NCBI RefSeq assembly: GCF_002020135.1
Contig: NZ_MPZS01000001.1
Coordinates: 806,001 to 870,000 of the forward strand
Source: Thioclava marina
GTDB taxonomy: Bacteria; Pseudomonadota; Alphaproteobacteria; Rhodobacterales; Rhodobacteraceae
Direction of reading: 5' to 3'
Length of the DNA: 64,000 nt
A model generated the notes under the pieces. That model worked only from the letters and a program-made list of their open reading frames with translations. It made no database searches and was not told the DNA's origin. Below are positions 42,233-50,690 of the stretch, one piece after another. The first letter of the stretch is position 1, and every line of letters begins with the position of its first letter. Made by a program: the position numbers and the translations under genes.

Positions 42233-42984
42233 AGCGAGGCCTCGACGAGCGAACGCGCGGGCAATTCGGGTCGACGCCCCCGCCCATGAACCAGCACGAT
42301 CGCGAAATAGGGGCAGTCGGCCTCGTCGGTCTCGCAAAGCCGCACGATCCGCTCGCCCTTCATCGTGCCGCGCTCGACCAGCCAGGCCTCGTCTAGCCGC
42401 CCCGCACGAGCAAGCGCGCGTTTGACCTTGGGCAGATTGCGCCCGGTCTTCATCACGACCAGCGCATCAGAGGCCGCCATGCGCGTCACCATCTCGTCTT
42501 CGGGCATCGTCCCCATCAGCACGGTCAGCACATCGTCGCCCCAGGTGATCGGCGTGCCGGTCGCGGTCCAGCAACCGGTCATCCCGGTGATGCCGGGGAT
42601 CACCTCGATCTCGACCGTGCCGCGCAGGCGCGTGTAGAGATGCATGAACGAGCCGTAGAAGAAGGGGTCGCCCTCGCACAGCACGACGATGTCATGGCTG
42701 CGCGCAAGCTCTGTCAGCCGCGCCGCCCAGTCGTCGTAAAAACGCGCAAGCTGCGTGATGTATTCTGGGCTGTCGAAGGGGATCTCGGTCGTGACGGGAT
42801 ACTCCATCGCAAGCTCGATCGCGCCCTCGTCGATCATCCCCTCGACGATCTGGCGCGCTTGACCCTTGCGGCCCTTCTTGCGGAAATAGGCGACATGGCT
42901 GGCGCCGCGCACCGCCCGCTCGGCGCGGCGCGACATCAGATCGGGGTCGCCGGGGCCGAGGCCCGCACAGATGATCCGTCCCAT
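42229..42984 (-). CDS. cobI: Precorrin-2 C20-methyltransferase CobI
   Basis: A 251-residue SAM-dependent methyltransferase: IICAGLGPGDPDLMSRRAERA, LCEGDPFFYGSFMHLYTRL, VIPGITGMTGCWTATGTPITWG and VVMKTGRNLPKVKRAL. It methylates precorrin-2 at C20. Three bases separate it from cobH, and the cobJ TTG overlaps its stop. Confidence 0.94.
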   Translation of the reverse strand: MGRIICAGLGPGDPDLMSRRAERAVRGASHVAYFRKKGRKGQARQIVEGMIDEGAIELAMEYPVTTEIPFDSPEYITQLARFYDDWAARLTELARSHDIVVLCEGDPFFYGSFMHLYTRLRGTVEIEVIPGITGMTGCWTATGTPITWGDDVLTVLMGTMPEDEMVTRMAASDALVVMKTGRNLPKVKRALARAGRLDEAWLVERGTMKGERIVRLCETDEADCPYFAIVLVHGRGRRPELPARSLVEASL

Positions 42985-42987
42985 CGC

Positions 42988-43617
42988 TTACTCCTTGCGC
43001 GAGGCGAGCGCGTTGACCGACGCCACGGTGATTGCCGATCCGCCCAGCCGCCCCTGCACGATCATCGAGGGCACCGGGGCCGCCTGCATCAGCGCGTCTT
43101 TCGACTCCGCTGCGCCGATGAAACCCACCGGACAGCCGATGATCGCGGCCGGGCGCGGACATGCCGGATCTTCGAGCATGTTGAGCAGGTGAAAGAGCGC
43201 GGTCGGCGCATTGCCGATCGCCACCACCGCGCCCTCGAGATGCGGGCGCCACAGTTCGAGCGCCGCCGCCGAGCGCGTGTTGCCCATTTCGCGAGCCAGA
43301 CCCGGTACCGAAGGGTCGTGCAAGGTGCAGATCACCGCGTTGTCCGCAGGCAGTCGTGCGCGCGTGATCCCTTCGGAGACCATCCGTGCATCGCACAGGA
43401 CGGGCGCGCCCGCCTCCAGCGCGTCCCGCGCGGCAATGGCCATTCCGGGGGTGAAGCGGATGTCACGCTCCAGACCCACCAGCCCCGCCGCATGGATCAT
43501 CCGCACCGCGACGACCTCTTCCTCGGGGGTGAAGCGGGCGAGATCGGCCTCTCTGCGGATCGTCGCGAAGGACTGTTCGTAGATCTTCGCGCCGTCCATC
43601 TCGTAGGTGTAGGGCAT
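42988..43617 (-). CDS. cobH: Precorrin-8X methylmutase CobH
   Basis: A 209-residue enzyme that moves the C11 methyl to C12, giving hydrogenobyrinic acid. Conserved parts are MIHAAGLVGLERDIRFTPG (with the catalytic His), PVLCDARMVSEGITRARLPADN, VAIGNAPTALFHLLNML and IIGCPVGFIGAAESKDALM. TGATG overlap with cobG. Confidence 0.95.
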   Translation of the reverse strand: MPYTYEMDGAKIYEQSFATIRREADLARFTPEEEVVAVRMIHAAGLVGLERDIRFTPGMAIAARDALEAGAPVLCDARMVSEGITRARLPADNAVICTLHDPSVPGLAREMGNTRSAAALELWRPHLEGAVVAIGNAPTALFHLLNMLEDPACPRPAAIIGCPVGFIGAAESKDALMQAAPVPSMIVQGRLGGSAITVASVNALASRKE

Positions 43618-44753
43618 CAGGAAAACTCCGGCAGATCGGGAAGGGCGGCGGGCGAAATTCGGGTGTGCGCCGGGTGGTCAGAGGCACGCCCGTCACGGAC
43701 GAGATCGAAGCCTTCGAGCGTGGCGATCAGGGTCAGATCGGCAGGCGCGGGCCAGGCACAGCCCTTGGCGCAGCCCGAGACATGCAGCGTCTGACCGGCG
43801 GCGACCCGGGGCGCGAGGACGCGTGCGATCTCGCGCGTGGGACGCGCGGCCTGCGGGCAACCAGGCGCGCCGGTGCAGGCGAAGACGCGGAGGCGCGGGT
43901 CGCCCGCTTCGGTGATCAGGTCGGGCAGGCCCGGCAGCGTCGAGAGCCCCTCGATGAGCAGCATCCGCCAGGGCGTGACCCGGATCGGGCCGAGAGAGGC
44001 CAGTGCCGCAAGCGTCTCGGCGTGCATCTGGCCGAACTCGAACCCGACCAATGCGCCTTGCACGGTCAGACCCGGCTCGGGCCTTGAAAGGGCCGTCGCA
44101 GGCGCGATCTGCGGGTACAATGTCCCCTCGGGGCTCACCCCCGACGCAATCAGCCGCGCCATGCGGCCACGGCCATCGACGACCCCACCCGCGCGCACGA
44201 ACCATTCCGCCAGATCCAGCGCGGCTTCTGCCGCACGGCCTTCGGTCACGGGCGCGCCGAGATCGCAGCCCGCGCAACGCAGCAAAAGCTGCCCGTCCGG
44301 CGCGCGTTCAAAGCGAATATCGGCCTGCGTATCGGCCATCACCGGCGCCGAACCGCAATCGAGGAGGAAGCCGAACTTGCCCGGAAGCTCCGGCCCTGCC
44401 GCGAGCGCCGCCTGCAAGCTCTCCGCCAGCGCATAGGTCGCGGCATCGGCGAAGGGCGTCACGATGATGTTGCGCCGCGCTTCGGTCGCGATGTCCGGGT
44501 CGATCAACCCGAGCTGCGCCAGATCCGCGATGAGTGCGGGATGGCTCTCGGGCGTGACCCCGCGCAGTTGCACATTGGCCCTGCCCGACAGGTCGATCAG
44601 CCCGTTTCCATGCGCGCGCGCGGCCTGCGCGATCCCTGCCGCCTGAACCTGGGTCAGCCGTCCCGCAACCGGGCGCACGCGCACAACCAGACCGTCGCCT
44701 GATTGCATCGGACGCAGCGCGCCGGGGCACCAGCCTTTCACGGTGAAGCTCAT
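43617..44753 (-). CDS. cobG: Precorrin-3B synthase CobG (oxygen-dependent)
   Basis: A 378-residue nitrite/sulfite-reductase-like protein that hydroxylates precorrin-3A with O2, the step that defines the aerobic pathway. Ferredoxin-like repeats at the N-terminus of each half (VKGWCPGALRPMQSGDGLVV) and the Fe-S ligands CTGAPGCPQA and CAKGCAW are present. Start at 44753 by ATGA overlap with cobN. Its presence makes CobZ unnecessary. Confidence 0.92.
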   Translation of the reverse strand: MSFTVKGWCPGALRPMQSGDGLVVRVRPVAGRLTQVQAAGIAQAARAHGNGLIDLSGRANVQLRGVTPESHPALIADLAQLGLIDPDIATEARRNIIVTPFADAATYALAESLQAALAAGPELPGKFGFLLDCGSAPVMADTQADIRFERAPDGQLLLRCAGCDLGAPVTEGRAAEAALDLAEWFVRAGGVVDGRGRMARLIASGVSPEGTLYPQIAPATALSRPEPGLTVQGALVGFEFGQMHAETLAALASLGPIRVTPWRMLLIEGLSTLPGLPDLITEAGDPRLRVFACTGAPGCPQAARPTREIARVLAPRVAAGQTLHVSGCAKGCAWPAPADLTLIATLEGFDLVRDGRASDHPAHTRISPAALPDLPEFS

Positions 44754-47700
44754 GCGTCGCCCTCCAACCCGGCCGCGATGGAGTTGCGCCGTGTCTGCCA
44801 CAGCCCCGCCTCGGCCAGCCGCGCGAAGAGGTCGCGCATCGCCTCGAGCGCCTGCGGGTTGGCCTCTTGCAGGAAGGCCACGAGATCGGGGCGACCAAGG
44901 GTGGCCTCGTGGTAAAGGTCGAAAAGATGGGCCGGCACGACCTGCGCCAGATGCGCGAAGGCCGCGAGGTGATCGAGGGTCGCGGCGATCTCCGCCCCGC
45001 CCCGGAAGCCGTGACGCATCATCCCCTCCGCCCAGGCCGGATCGGTGGCACGCGCACGCACGGTGCGGGCGATCTCTTCGGTCAGGCTGCGCGCGCGCGG
45101 GCGATCGGGCTGCGTCGCATCCAGATGATAAAGTGCGGCTTGCGGTGTGCCGAGCCGCGCAAGCGCCGCGGCAAAGCCTGCCTCATGCGCGGCGTAATCG
45201 GATGCGAGCAACACGTCGCTTTCGGGCAGGTCCTGCGCATGAACGAAACTGTCCGCAGAGCGCAGCCGCGCCTCGAGCGCGCCCCGGTTCGCCTGAACCT
45301 CACCACTGCGCGAGATGCTGTAGGACGATGCCACGAGCCACGCCTCCCCGGCGGCGGCGCGGGCCTCCGGCGTGAACTGGTCGAGCGCCTCTCCCATTCC
45401 GAGCCCGTATCGGCCGGGGCGCGGCGCGAAGACCCGGGCGATCCGGGTCAGGTAAGGATTGTCGGCGGGGTCCTCTTCGCGCAAGGCCAGAGCCTCGGCC
45501 CCGGTCTCGAACAGCTGCGCGAGGCTGGGGAAGATGTCGCGAAAGAGGCCCGAGACCCGCAGCGTCACGTCGATGCGCGGACGGTCCAAAAGCGCGAGCG
45601 GGATCACCTCGACCCCGGACACCCGCGCGGCGTTTTCATCCCAGACCGGCTTGAGCCCCGCGAGATGCAGCGCCATCGCGAATTCCTCGCCCGCCGTGCG
45701 CATCGTGGCCGACCCCCAGAGATCGACCACCAGCCCCTTCGGCCAGTCGCCATGATCCTGAAGGTGCTTGCGCAGCAACTCCTCGGCCAGTTTCACGCCC
45801 TGCGCATGAGCCGCGCGGGACGGCACCGCACGTGGATCGACCGAGAACAGGTTGCGCCCTGTGGGCAGCACGTCCGAGCGCCCGCGCGCCGGGCTTCCCG
45901 ACGGACCGGGGGCAACGCGGCGGCCCGCAAGCGCCGCGATCAATCCCGCGCGTTCCTGTGCTCCGCACGCGCCCTGCCCCAGCACATGCAGCCCGTCGCC
46001 GAACTGGCTTTCCTTGATGTCGCAGACGAAGCGGTCGATCCGGGTGATCGCCTCGGCTGCGCTCGCATCGCGCGGGATGCCCAGATCCTCCGACACGCCA
46101 CTCGCCCAGGCCTCGTCCTGAATATCCGCGATCAGCCGGTCGCGCCGCGCCGGATCGAGCCCGTCGGCGGTCGAATATTCGTCCAGAAGCCGCTCGAGAT
46201 GCAGCATCCCCGCAGGCACGCTTGCCGCGCGCATCGGCGGCGGCATATGGCCAAGCGTGAGCGCCCCGATCCGGCGCTTGGCCTGCGCGGCCTCGCCGGG
46301 ATCGTTCACGATGAAGGGGTAAATGACCGGGGTGGCGCCCAGCAGTGCCTCGGGCCAGCAATTCTCCGAGAGCGCCACGGCCTTGCCGGGAAGCCATTCG
46401 AGCGTTCCATGCGCGCCCATATGCACCAGCGCATCGATCCCCTGCCCGCGCAGCCAAAGATAGAAGGCGACATAGGCATGGCGCGGGGTGCGCCCCAGAT
46501 CATGGTATTCGTCGTCGCGCATCGCGGGATCGCCGCGTTCTGGCTGGAGCGCGAGCGTCAGGGGGCCGCGCCGAAGTGCTGCGAAATGAAACGCCCCGTC
46601 CGTCACGGCGGTATCGTCCTCGGGCGCGCCCCAGACGGCGGTCAGATCGTCTTGCAAGGCCTGCGGCAAGGCGGCGAGTGCCACGCGGTAATCGGACAGC
46701 GGCCAGGCGACGCGCGCGGTCTCGAGGGCCTGCGGTCCCGCGCCCTCGGCGATGTCATAGCCCTCGCCTCGCAACGCCTCGACCAGCGCCTCGGTCGAGG
46801 CCAGCGCATCGAGGCCCACCGCATGCGCCATCTGCCAAGCCCGGCCCGGATAGGTCGAAAGCACAACCGCCAGCCGGCGCTCTGCGGCCGGGGTTCGGGC
46901 CAGCCGATGCCAGCCGCAGATCCGGTTGAGCGCGGCCTCGATCCTCTCGGGGTCGGCGCGGTGCGAAAAGCGGGAATATTCAAGATCCGGATCGCGCGGC
47001 TCGGGGGCCTTGAACGAGATCACACCCGCATGAAGCCGCCCGTCCACCTCGGGCAGCACGACATGCATCGCCAGATCGGCAGGCGACAGACCGCGCTCGG
47101 CCTGCGCCCATTCCTTGCGACGCGCCGTCGAGAGCGCGACCTGAAACACCGGGCAGCCATAGCGGTCGAACGGCGTGGTGCCATCGGGCGATTGCGCCGA
47201 AAAGGCCGTCGCATTGACGACCAGCGACGGGGCGCGTGTGCCAAGCGACCCGGCCAGCCAATCCGCAAATCCCGGCGCCTTGAGCGAGGACGCATAGACC
47301 CCGTAGGCTGCAAAGCCACGCGCCCGGAGCCCCGCGATCAGCGCATCCACCGGGGCAGTGTCAGCGGCGGTCACGTAGGAGCGGTAAAAGCTGACAAGGG
47401 CGAGCGGCTTATCGCACTCCGCCGCCAGAACCGGTGCCGCGACCGGCCCGAGATCGGGACAGTAAAACCCCTCCTCCGGCAGCCGCTTGTCGCCCGGAAC
47501 CGGCCCCGCATAAAGCCCCGAGGCCAGCGCCAACTGCGCCAGCGCCGCCTGAGACGCGACCGCGCCCCCGGCATCGCAAAGTTCCTTCAACCGCCGCAGG
47601 GTCGAGACCGGAAGCGACGACAGCTGATCGAGCCGCGCATCCTCGCGCCCATCGGCGGGCAGCACCGCAAGCGCGATCCCCCGCCGCCGCGCGAGATCCT

Positions 47701-48001
47701 GAAGGCTCGCGAGCCCATAGGGCCAATAGGCCTCGCCCCCGATCAACCGCACCAGAATGCCCTTCGCCCCGCAAAGCGTGTTCTCGGCATAGGTATCGAC
47801 CGAGACCGGGTGGCGAAGATTGACCAGATTGGCCAGCCGCAGCGAGGGCAGCCCGCCCTGAGCGCGTCGCCAGCCCGCCGCGAAAGCCCCGAGGTCGCTA
47901 TCGGAAAACGACAGCACCACCAGATCCGCGGGCCGTTGCCCCAGATCCGTCGGCACCTCGGTTTCCTCAAGGCCGTGACTTTCGCGGAAGGTGACGTGCA
48001 T
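44750..48001 (-). CDS. cobN: Cobaltochelatase subunit CobN
   Basis: A 1083-residue large subunit of the ATP-dependent cobaltochelatase, related to magnesium chelatase BchH. Family blocks are SVDTYAENTLCGAKGILVRLIGGEAYWPYG, the metal-site DALVHMGAHGTLEWLPGKAVALS, PYLTRIARVFAPRPGRYGLG and GGAEIAATLDHLAAFAHLA. It inserts cobalt into hydrogenobyrinic acid a,c-diamide together with CobS and CobT, which are not in the window. It starts by TGATG overlap with cobW. Confidence 0.95.
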   Translation of the reverse strand: MHVTFRESHGLEETEVPTDLGQRPADLVVLSFSDSDLGAFAAGWRRAQGGLPSLRLANLVNLRHPVSVDTYAENTLCGAKGILVRLIGGEAYWPYGLASLQDLARRRGIALAVLPADGREDARLDQLSSLPVSTLRRLKELCDAGGAVASQAALAQLALASGLYAGPVPGDKRLPEEGFYCPDLGPVAAPVLAAECDKPLALVSFYRSYVTAADTAPVDALIAGLRARGFAAYGVYASSLKAPGFADWLAGSLGTRAPSLVVNATAFSAQSPDGTTPFDRYGCPVFQVALSTARRKEWAQAERGLSPADLAMHVVLPEVDGRLHAGVISFKAPEPRDPDLEYSRFSHRADPERIEAALNRICGWHRLARTPAAERRLAVVLSTYPGRAWQMAHAVGLDALASTEALVEALRGEGYDIAEGAGPQALETARVAWPLSDYRVALAALPQALQDDLTAVWGAPEDDTAVTDGAFHFAALRRGPLTLALQPERGDPAMRDDEYHDLGRTPRHAYVAFYLWLRGQGIDALVHMGAHGTLEWLPGKAVALSENCWPEALLGATPVIYPFIVNDPGEAAQAKRRIGALTLGHMPPPMRAASVPAGMLHLERLLDEYSTADGLDPARRDRLIADIQDEAWASGVSEDLGIPRDASAAEAITRIDRFVCDIKESQFGDGLHVLGQGACGAQERAGLIAALAGRRVAPGPSGSPARGRSDVLPTGRNLFSVDPRAVPSRAAHAQGVKLAEELLRKHLQDHGDWPKGLVVDLWGSATMRTAGEEFAMALHLAGLKPVWDENAARVSGVEVIPLALLDRPRIDVTLRVSGLFRDIFPSLAQLFETGAEALALREEDPADNPYLTRIARVFAPRPGRYGLGMGEALDQFTPEARAAAGEAWLVASSYSISRSGEVQANRGALEARLRSADSFVHAQDLPESDVLLASDYAAHEAGFAAALARLGTPQAALYHLDATQPDRPRARSLTEEIARTVRARATDPAWAEGMMRHGFRGGAEIAATLDHLAAFAHLAQVVPAHLFDLYHEATLGRPDLVAFLQEANPQALEAMRDLFARLAEAGLWQTRRNSIAAGLEGDA

Positions 48002-49056
48002 CAGGCGGAGGCACCTTCGCAGGCGCCCAAAAGAACGGCGCGGATCGCGGCCTCGTCCACATCGTCATGCTCGGCGATCACCACCAGCGCCGAGCGACGC
48101 GGATCGGCACCCCAGGGACGGTCGAACTGATGGCGCACCCGCTCCCCTACGGCCTGCACCAGCAGGCGCATCGGTTTGCCCGCCACCGCGATGTGGCCCT
48201 TGACGCGCAAGATCCGCTGTTCGCGCGCAAGACGCTCGATCGCAGAGACCAGCGACGCCGGGTCCTCGATCTCGGGCAGCTCGATCACCACCGTGTCGAA
48301 ATCGTCGTGCTCGTGTTCGTCGGCCCCGTCATGGTGGCTCGGGCGTGCGGCCAGATCGTCCTCGGCGGCGGCCTCGAGCCCGAGAACCACCTTCGCGTCG
48401 ATCACCCCTTCGGTCAGCGGCAGGATCGGCAGCTTGCGCGGCGCTTCGGCCTCGATCACCGCACGCGCCGCGGCAAGACCTTCCTCGCCCGCCAGATCGG
48501 CCTTGGACAGAAGCACGAGATCGGCGCAGCCGATCTGGTCCTCGAACACTTCCGAAAGCGGCGTCTCGTGATCGAGGCTGTCATCGGCCTGACGCTGCGC
48601 ATCCACAGCGGCCACGTCGGGGGCGAAACGACCCGCAGCGACGGCCTCGGCATCGGCCAGAGCGATCACGCCGTCGACCGTGATCTTCGAGCGGATCGCG
48701 GGCCAGTCGAACGCCTTGAGAAGCGGCTTCGGCAGCGCAAGGCCCGAAGTCTCGATCAGGATGTGATCGGGCTTTTGCGCACGCGCCATCAGCGCCTCGA
48801 TCGTCGGGATGAACTCGTCGGCGACGGTGCAGCAGATGCAGCCATTGGCAAGTTCGACGATGTTCTCGTCGGGGCAGTTCTCGTCCGCGCATTGGCGCAG
48901 GATCTCGCCATCGACGCCCACGGTCCCGAACTCGTTGACCAGAACGGCCAGTTTGCGCCCGCCCGAATTGGCCATCAGGTGACGGATCAGCGTGGTTTTG
49001 CCCGCGCCGAGAAAGCCGGTGATCACGGTGACGGGGATCTTGGTCAGATCGGACAT
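48001..49056 (-). CDS. cobW: CobW G3E GTPase metallochaperone
   Basis: A 351-residue G3E GTPase. Walker A GFLGAGKTTL starts at residue 14, the metal-binding GCICC is at 72-76, and a His/Asp-rich stretch around 250 (HHDGADEHEHDD) precedes the CobW C-terminal domain with ILRVKGHIAVAGKPMRLLVQ. CobW proteins are thought to deliver cobalt to the chelatase. It sits directly before cobN in a B12-riboswitch operon. Confidence 0.94.
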   Translation of the reverse strand: MSDLTKIPVTVITGFLGAGKTTLIRHLMANSGGRKLAVLVNEFGTVGVDGEILRQCADENCPDENIVELANGCICCTVADEFIPTIEALMARAQKPDHILIETSGLALPKPLLKAFDWPAIRSKITVDGVIALADAEAVAAGRFAPDVAAVDAQRQADDSLDHETPLSEVFEDQIGCADLVLLSKADLAGEEGLAAARAVIEAEAPRKLPILPLTEGVIDAKVVLGLEAAAEDDLAARPSHHDGADEHEHDDFDTVVIELPEIEDPASLVSAIERLAREQRILRVKGHIAVAGKPMRLLVQAVGERVRHQFDRPWGADPRRSALVVIAEHDDVDEAAIRAVLLGACEGASA

Positions 49057-49059
49057 GAG

Positions 49060-49428
49060 TTACTCCTGCTCGGGTTCGGGAAAGGGGGGAATGCGCGCAA
49101 GGCTCTGCTTGCGGAAGATCACCGGGCGTTCGCGCCAAGGCACCAACCCGTCATCGGTCGCGGCATAGGCGGCAGCGCCCGCGAGGATGTCGGCGGCATC
49201 CTCGGAACTCATCCGGCCATAGACATAGGACCATTTTCCGGGTTCGGAGAGCGCAACCGCGCAGCCATTGGAACATGCCGAGAGACATTCGACCTCGTGG
49301 ATCTCAACGCCATCGGGCACGCCCTGATCGCGCAATGCGCGCAGCAGATGCGTGCCCGGCCGCGTCTCGTCAGCCGGATCGGCATCCGTGCGCTTGCAGG
49401 TCGTGCAAACCGTCAAGATCGTTGGCAT
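49060..49428 (-). CDS. DUF1636 thioredoxin-like [2Fe-2S] protein
   Basis: About 122 residues: ILTVCTTCKRTDAD near the N-terminus and VECLSACSNGCAVALSEPGKWSYVYGRM in the middle give the cysteine set typical of thioredoxin-like [2Fe-2S] proteins. The family often accompanies cobW/cobN; its role is unknown, possibly electron transfer or metal handling at the chelation step. It is the first gene after the B12 riboswitch, with cobW 3 bases on. The start is uncertain: ATGs at 49428 and 49437 are close together after AAAGGG, and the frame is open to 49503. Confidence 0.75.
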   Translation of the reverse strand: MPTILTVCTTCKRTDADPADETRPGTHLLRALRDQGVPDGVEIHEVECLSACSNGCAVALSEPGKWSYVYGRMSSEDAADILAGAAAYAATDDGLVPWRERPVIFRKQSLARIPPFPEPEQE

Positions 49429-49547
49429 CGCGCCCATCCCTTTCGCTGTCGGCGGCAGGGGATCGAGCCAGAGGGACATGGGGTCATGCAAAGCGACCGG
49501 CATTGTCCACCCGGTCGCGAAACACCCCGTTCGCCCGTAATCATCAA

Positions 49548-49748
49548 CGCTGGCAGGTCTCCCGGCTTGCGGATCCCGGACCCTTTGTCAGGGCCCTGCG
49601 GTCTCCTCTCCTTCCCGGCCCGAGAGCCAGTGGCTTGAGGCGACCTCTCCGGTCACGGTCGCGGGGGCGGCTGCGCTCAGGACCGATCCGTTTCGGATCG
49701 CAAACCTGTCGCATTCCCTCTTCGCCTGCCGTAATGACAGGAACCAGC
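49548..49748 (-). ncRNA. Cobalamin (B12) riboswitch upstream of DUF1636-cobW-cobN
   Basis: On the minus strand: GGGAATGCGACAGG, GCCGCCCCCGCGACCGTGACC, AGCCACTGGC...CCGGGAAGG and AGCCGGGAGACCTGCC at the 3' end. All aptamer elements are in order. A perfect TTGACA at 49780-49785 is a likely -35 element, with a poor -10. It controls the minus-strand operon running through cobJ, while cobO starts on the other strand only ~50 bases away. Confidence 0.92.
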
Positions 49749-49800
49749 GCGCCCCCTGATTGGGCGAGCGCCCCCCTTTTGTCAAGCGAAGGAGCGCAGC

Positions 49801-50427
49801 ATGAGCATCGAAACCGACAGCCCGGAAACGCTGGCCCGCCACAGCGCGAAAATGGCCAAGAAAAAAGCCGCGCGCGACAAGATCATGGCGGGAAAATCGG
49901 GCGAAAAAGGGCTGATCATCGTCCATACGGGGCCCGGCAAGGGCAAATCTTCCTCGGGTTTCGGGATGATTCTGCGCTGTATCGCCCATGAGATGCCCTG
50001 CGCCGTGGTGCAGTTCATCAAGGGCGCTTGGGACACCGGCGAGCGTCGCCTTCTAACGGAAAATTTCGGCGACCTGTGTCAATTTCACGCAATGGGCGAA
50101 GGCTTCACCTGGGAGACGCAGGACCGCGAGCGTGACATCGCAGCGGCCCGTGCGGGATGGGAAAAAGCCAAGGAACTGATCCGCGACCCCGAGATCCGGA
50201 TGGTCCTGCTCGATGAAATCAACATCGCGCTGCGCTACGATTACCTACCGCTCGACGAGGTGCTCGATTTTCTGCGCGAGGAAAAACCCGAGATGACCCA
50301 TGTCGTCCTGACCGGGCGCAACGCCGCCGAAGGCTTGATTGAAGCCGCCGATCTGGTCACCGAGATGACCCTGATCAAGCACCCGTTCCGCTCGGGCATC
50401 AAGGGTCAGGCCGGGGTGGAGTTCTGA
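49801..50427 (+). CDS. cobO: Cob(I)yrinic acid a,c-diamide adenosyltransferase CobO
   Basis: A 208-residue CobA/BtuR-type ATP:corrinoid adenosyltransferase. The P-loop is VHTGPGKGKSSSGFG at about 41-55; later motifs are VVQFIKGAWDTGERR and MVLLDEINIALRYDYLPLDEV, with VVLTGRNA near the end. GAAGGAG precedes the start. It is divergent from the DUF1636-cobW operon; its promoter must lie within or beside the riboswitch DNA. A repeat-containing 263-base gap separates it from cobQ. Confidence 0.94.
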   Translation: MSIETDSPETLARHSAKMAKKKAARDKIMAGKSGEKGLIIVHTGPGKGKSSSGFGMILRCIAHEMPCAVVQFIKGAWDTGERRLLTENFGDLCQFHAMGEGFTWETQDRERDIAAARAGWEKAKELIRDPEIRMVLLDEINIALRYDYLPLDEVLDFLREEKPEMTHVVLTGRNAAEGLIEAADLVTEMTLIKHPFRSGIKGQAGVEF

Positions 50428-50465
50428 GCCATCCGCGCGGCCTTCCCGATGCTACGGTCGGTTTC

Positions 50466-50651
50466 AGGTATTTGAAGCAAGATGAAAGGTAAGGGATTGT
50501 TAACCTCGCTCTGCAAATCTGGCCGTGCGGTACAGGGAGAGGTCCCGACGACCGCGCAAGGTGAAAGCGTCGCGCTGCCCCCGGATGATCGGGCTGTGGC
50601 GCGGCGCCCCTCCTGCCCTTTCATCTTGCCCGGAAATACCTCCGCCGGAGG
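50466..50651. repeat. Inverted pair of dispersed intergenic repeats between cobO and cobQ
   Basis: 50466-50488 (AGGTATTT-N-GCAAGATGAAAG) and 50618-50651 on the other strand (CCTCCGGCGGAGGTATTT-N-GGCAAGATGAAAG) are inverted copies of one repeat, 129 bases apart. The second copy starts with a self-complementary CCTCCGGCGGAGG. Related copies are at 330-400 and 24224-24263. The bases between hold no gene that I can support. Confidence 0.65.
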
Positions 50652-50690
50652 CTCCCGAACGCCTCGCAAATGCACGGTCGGTGCTTCGCG

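Noticed and set aside
44867-48130. A 1087-residue open frame on the + strand opposite cobN
   Set aside because: Antisense shadow of cobN; codon-position GC bias creates long stop-free antisense frames in this genome.
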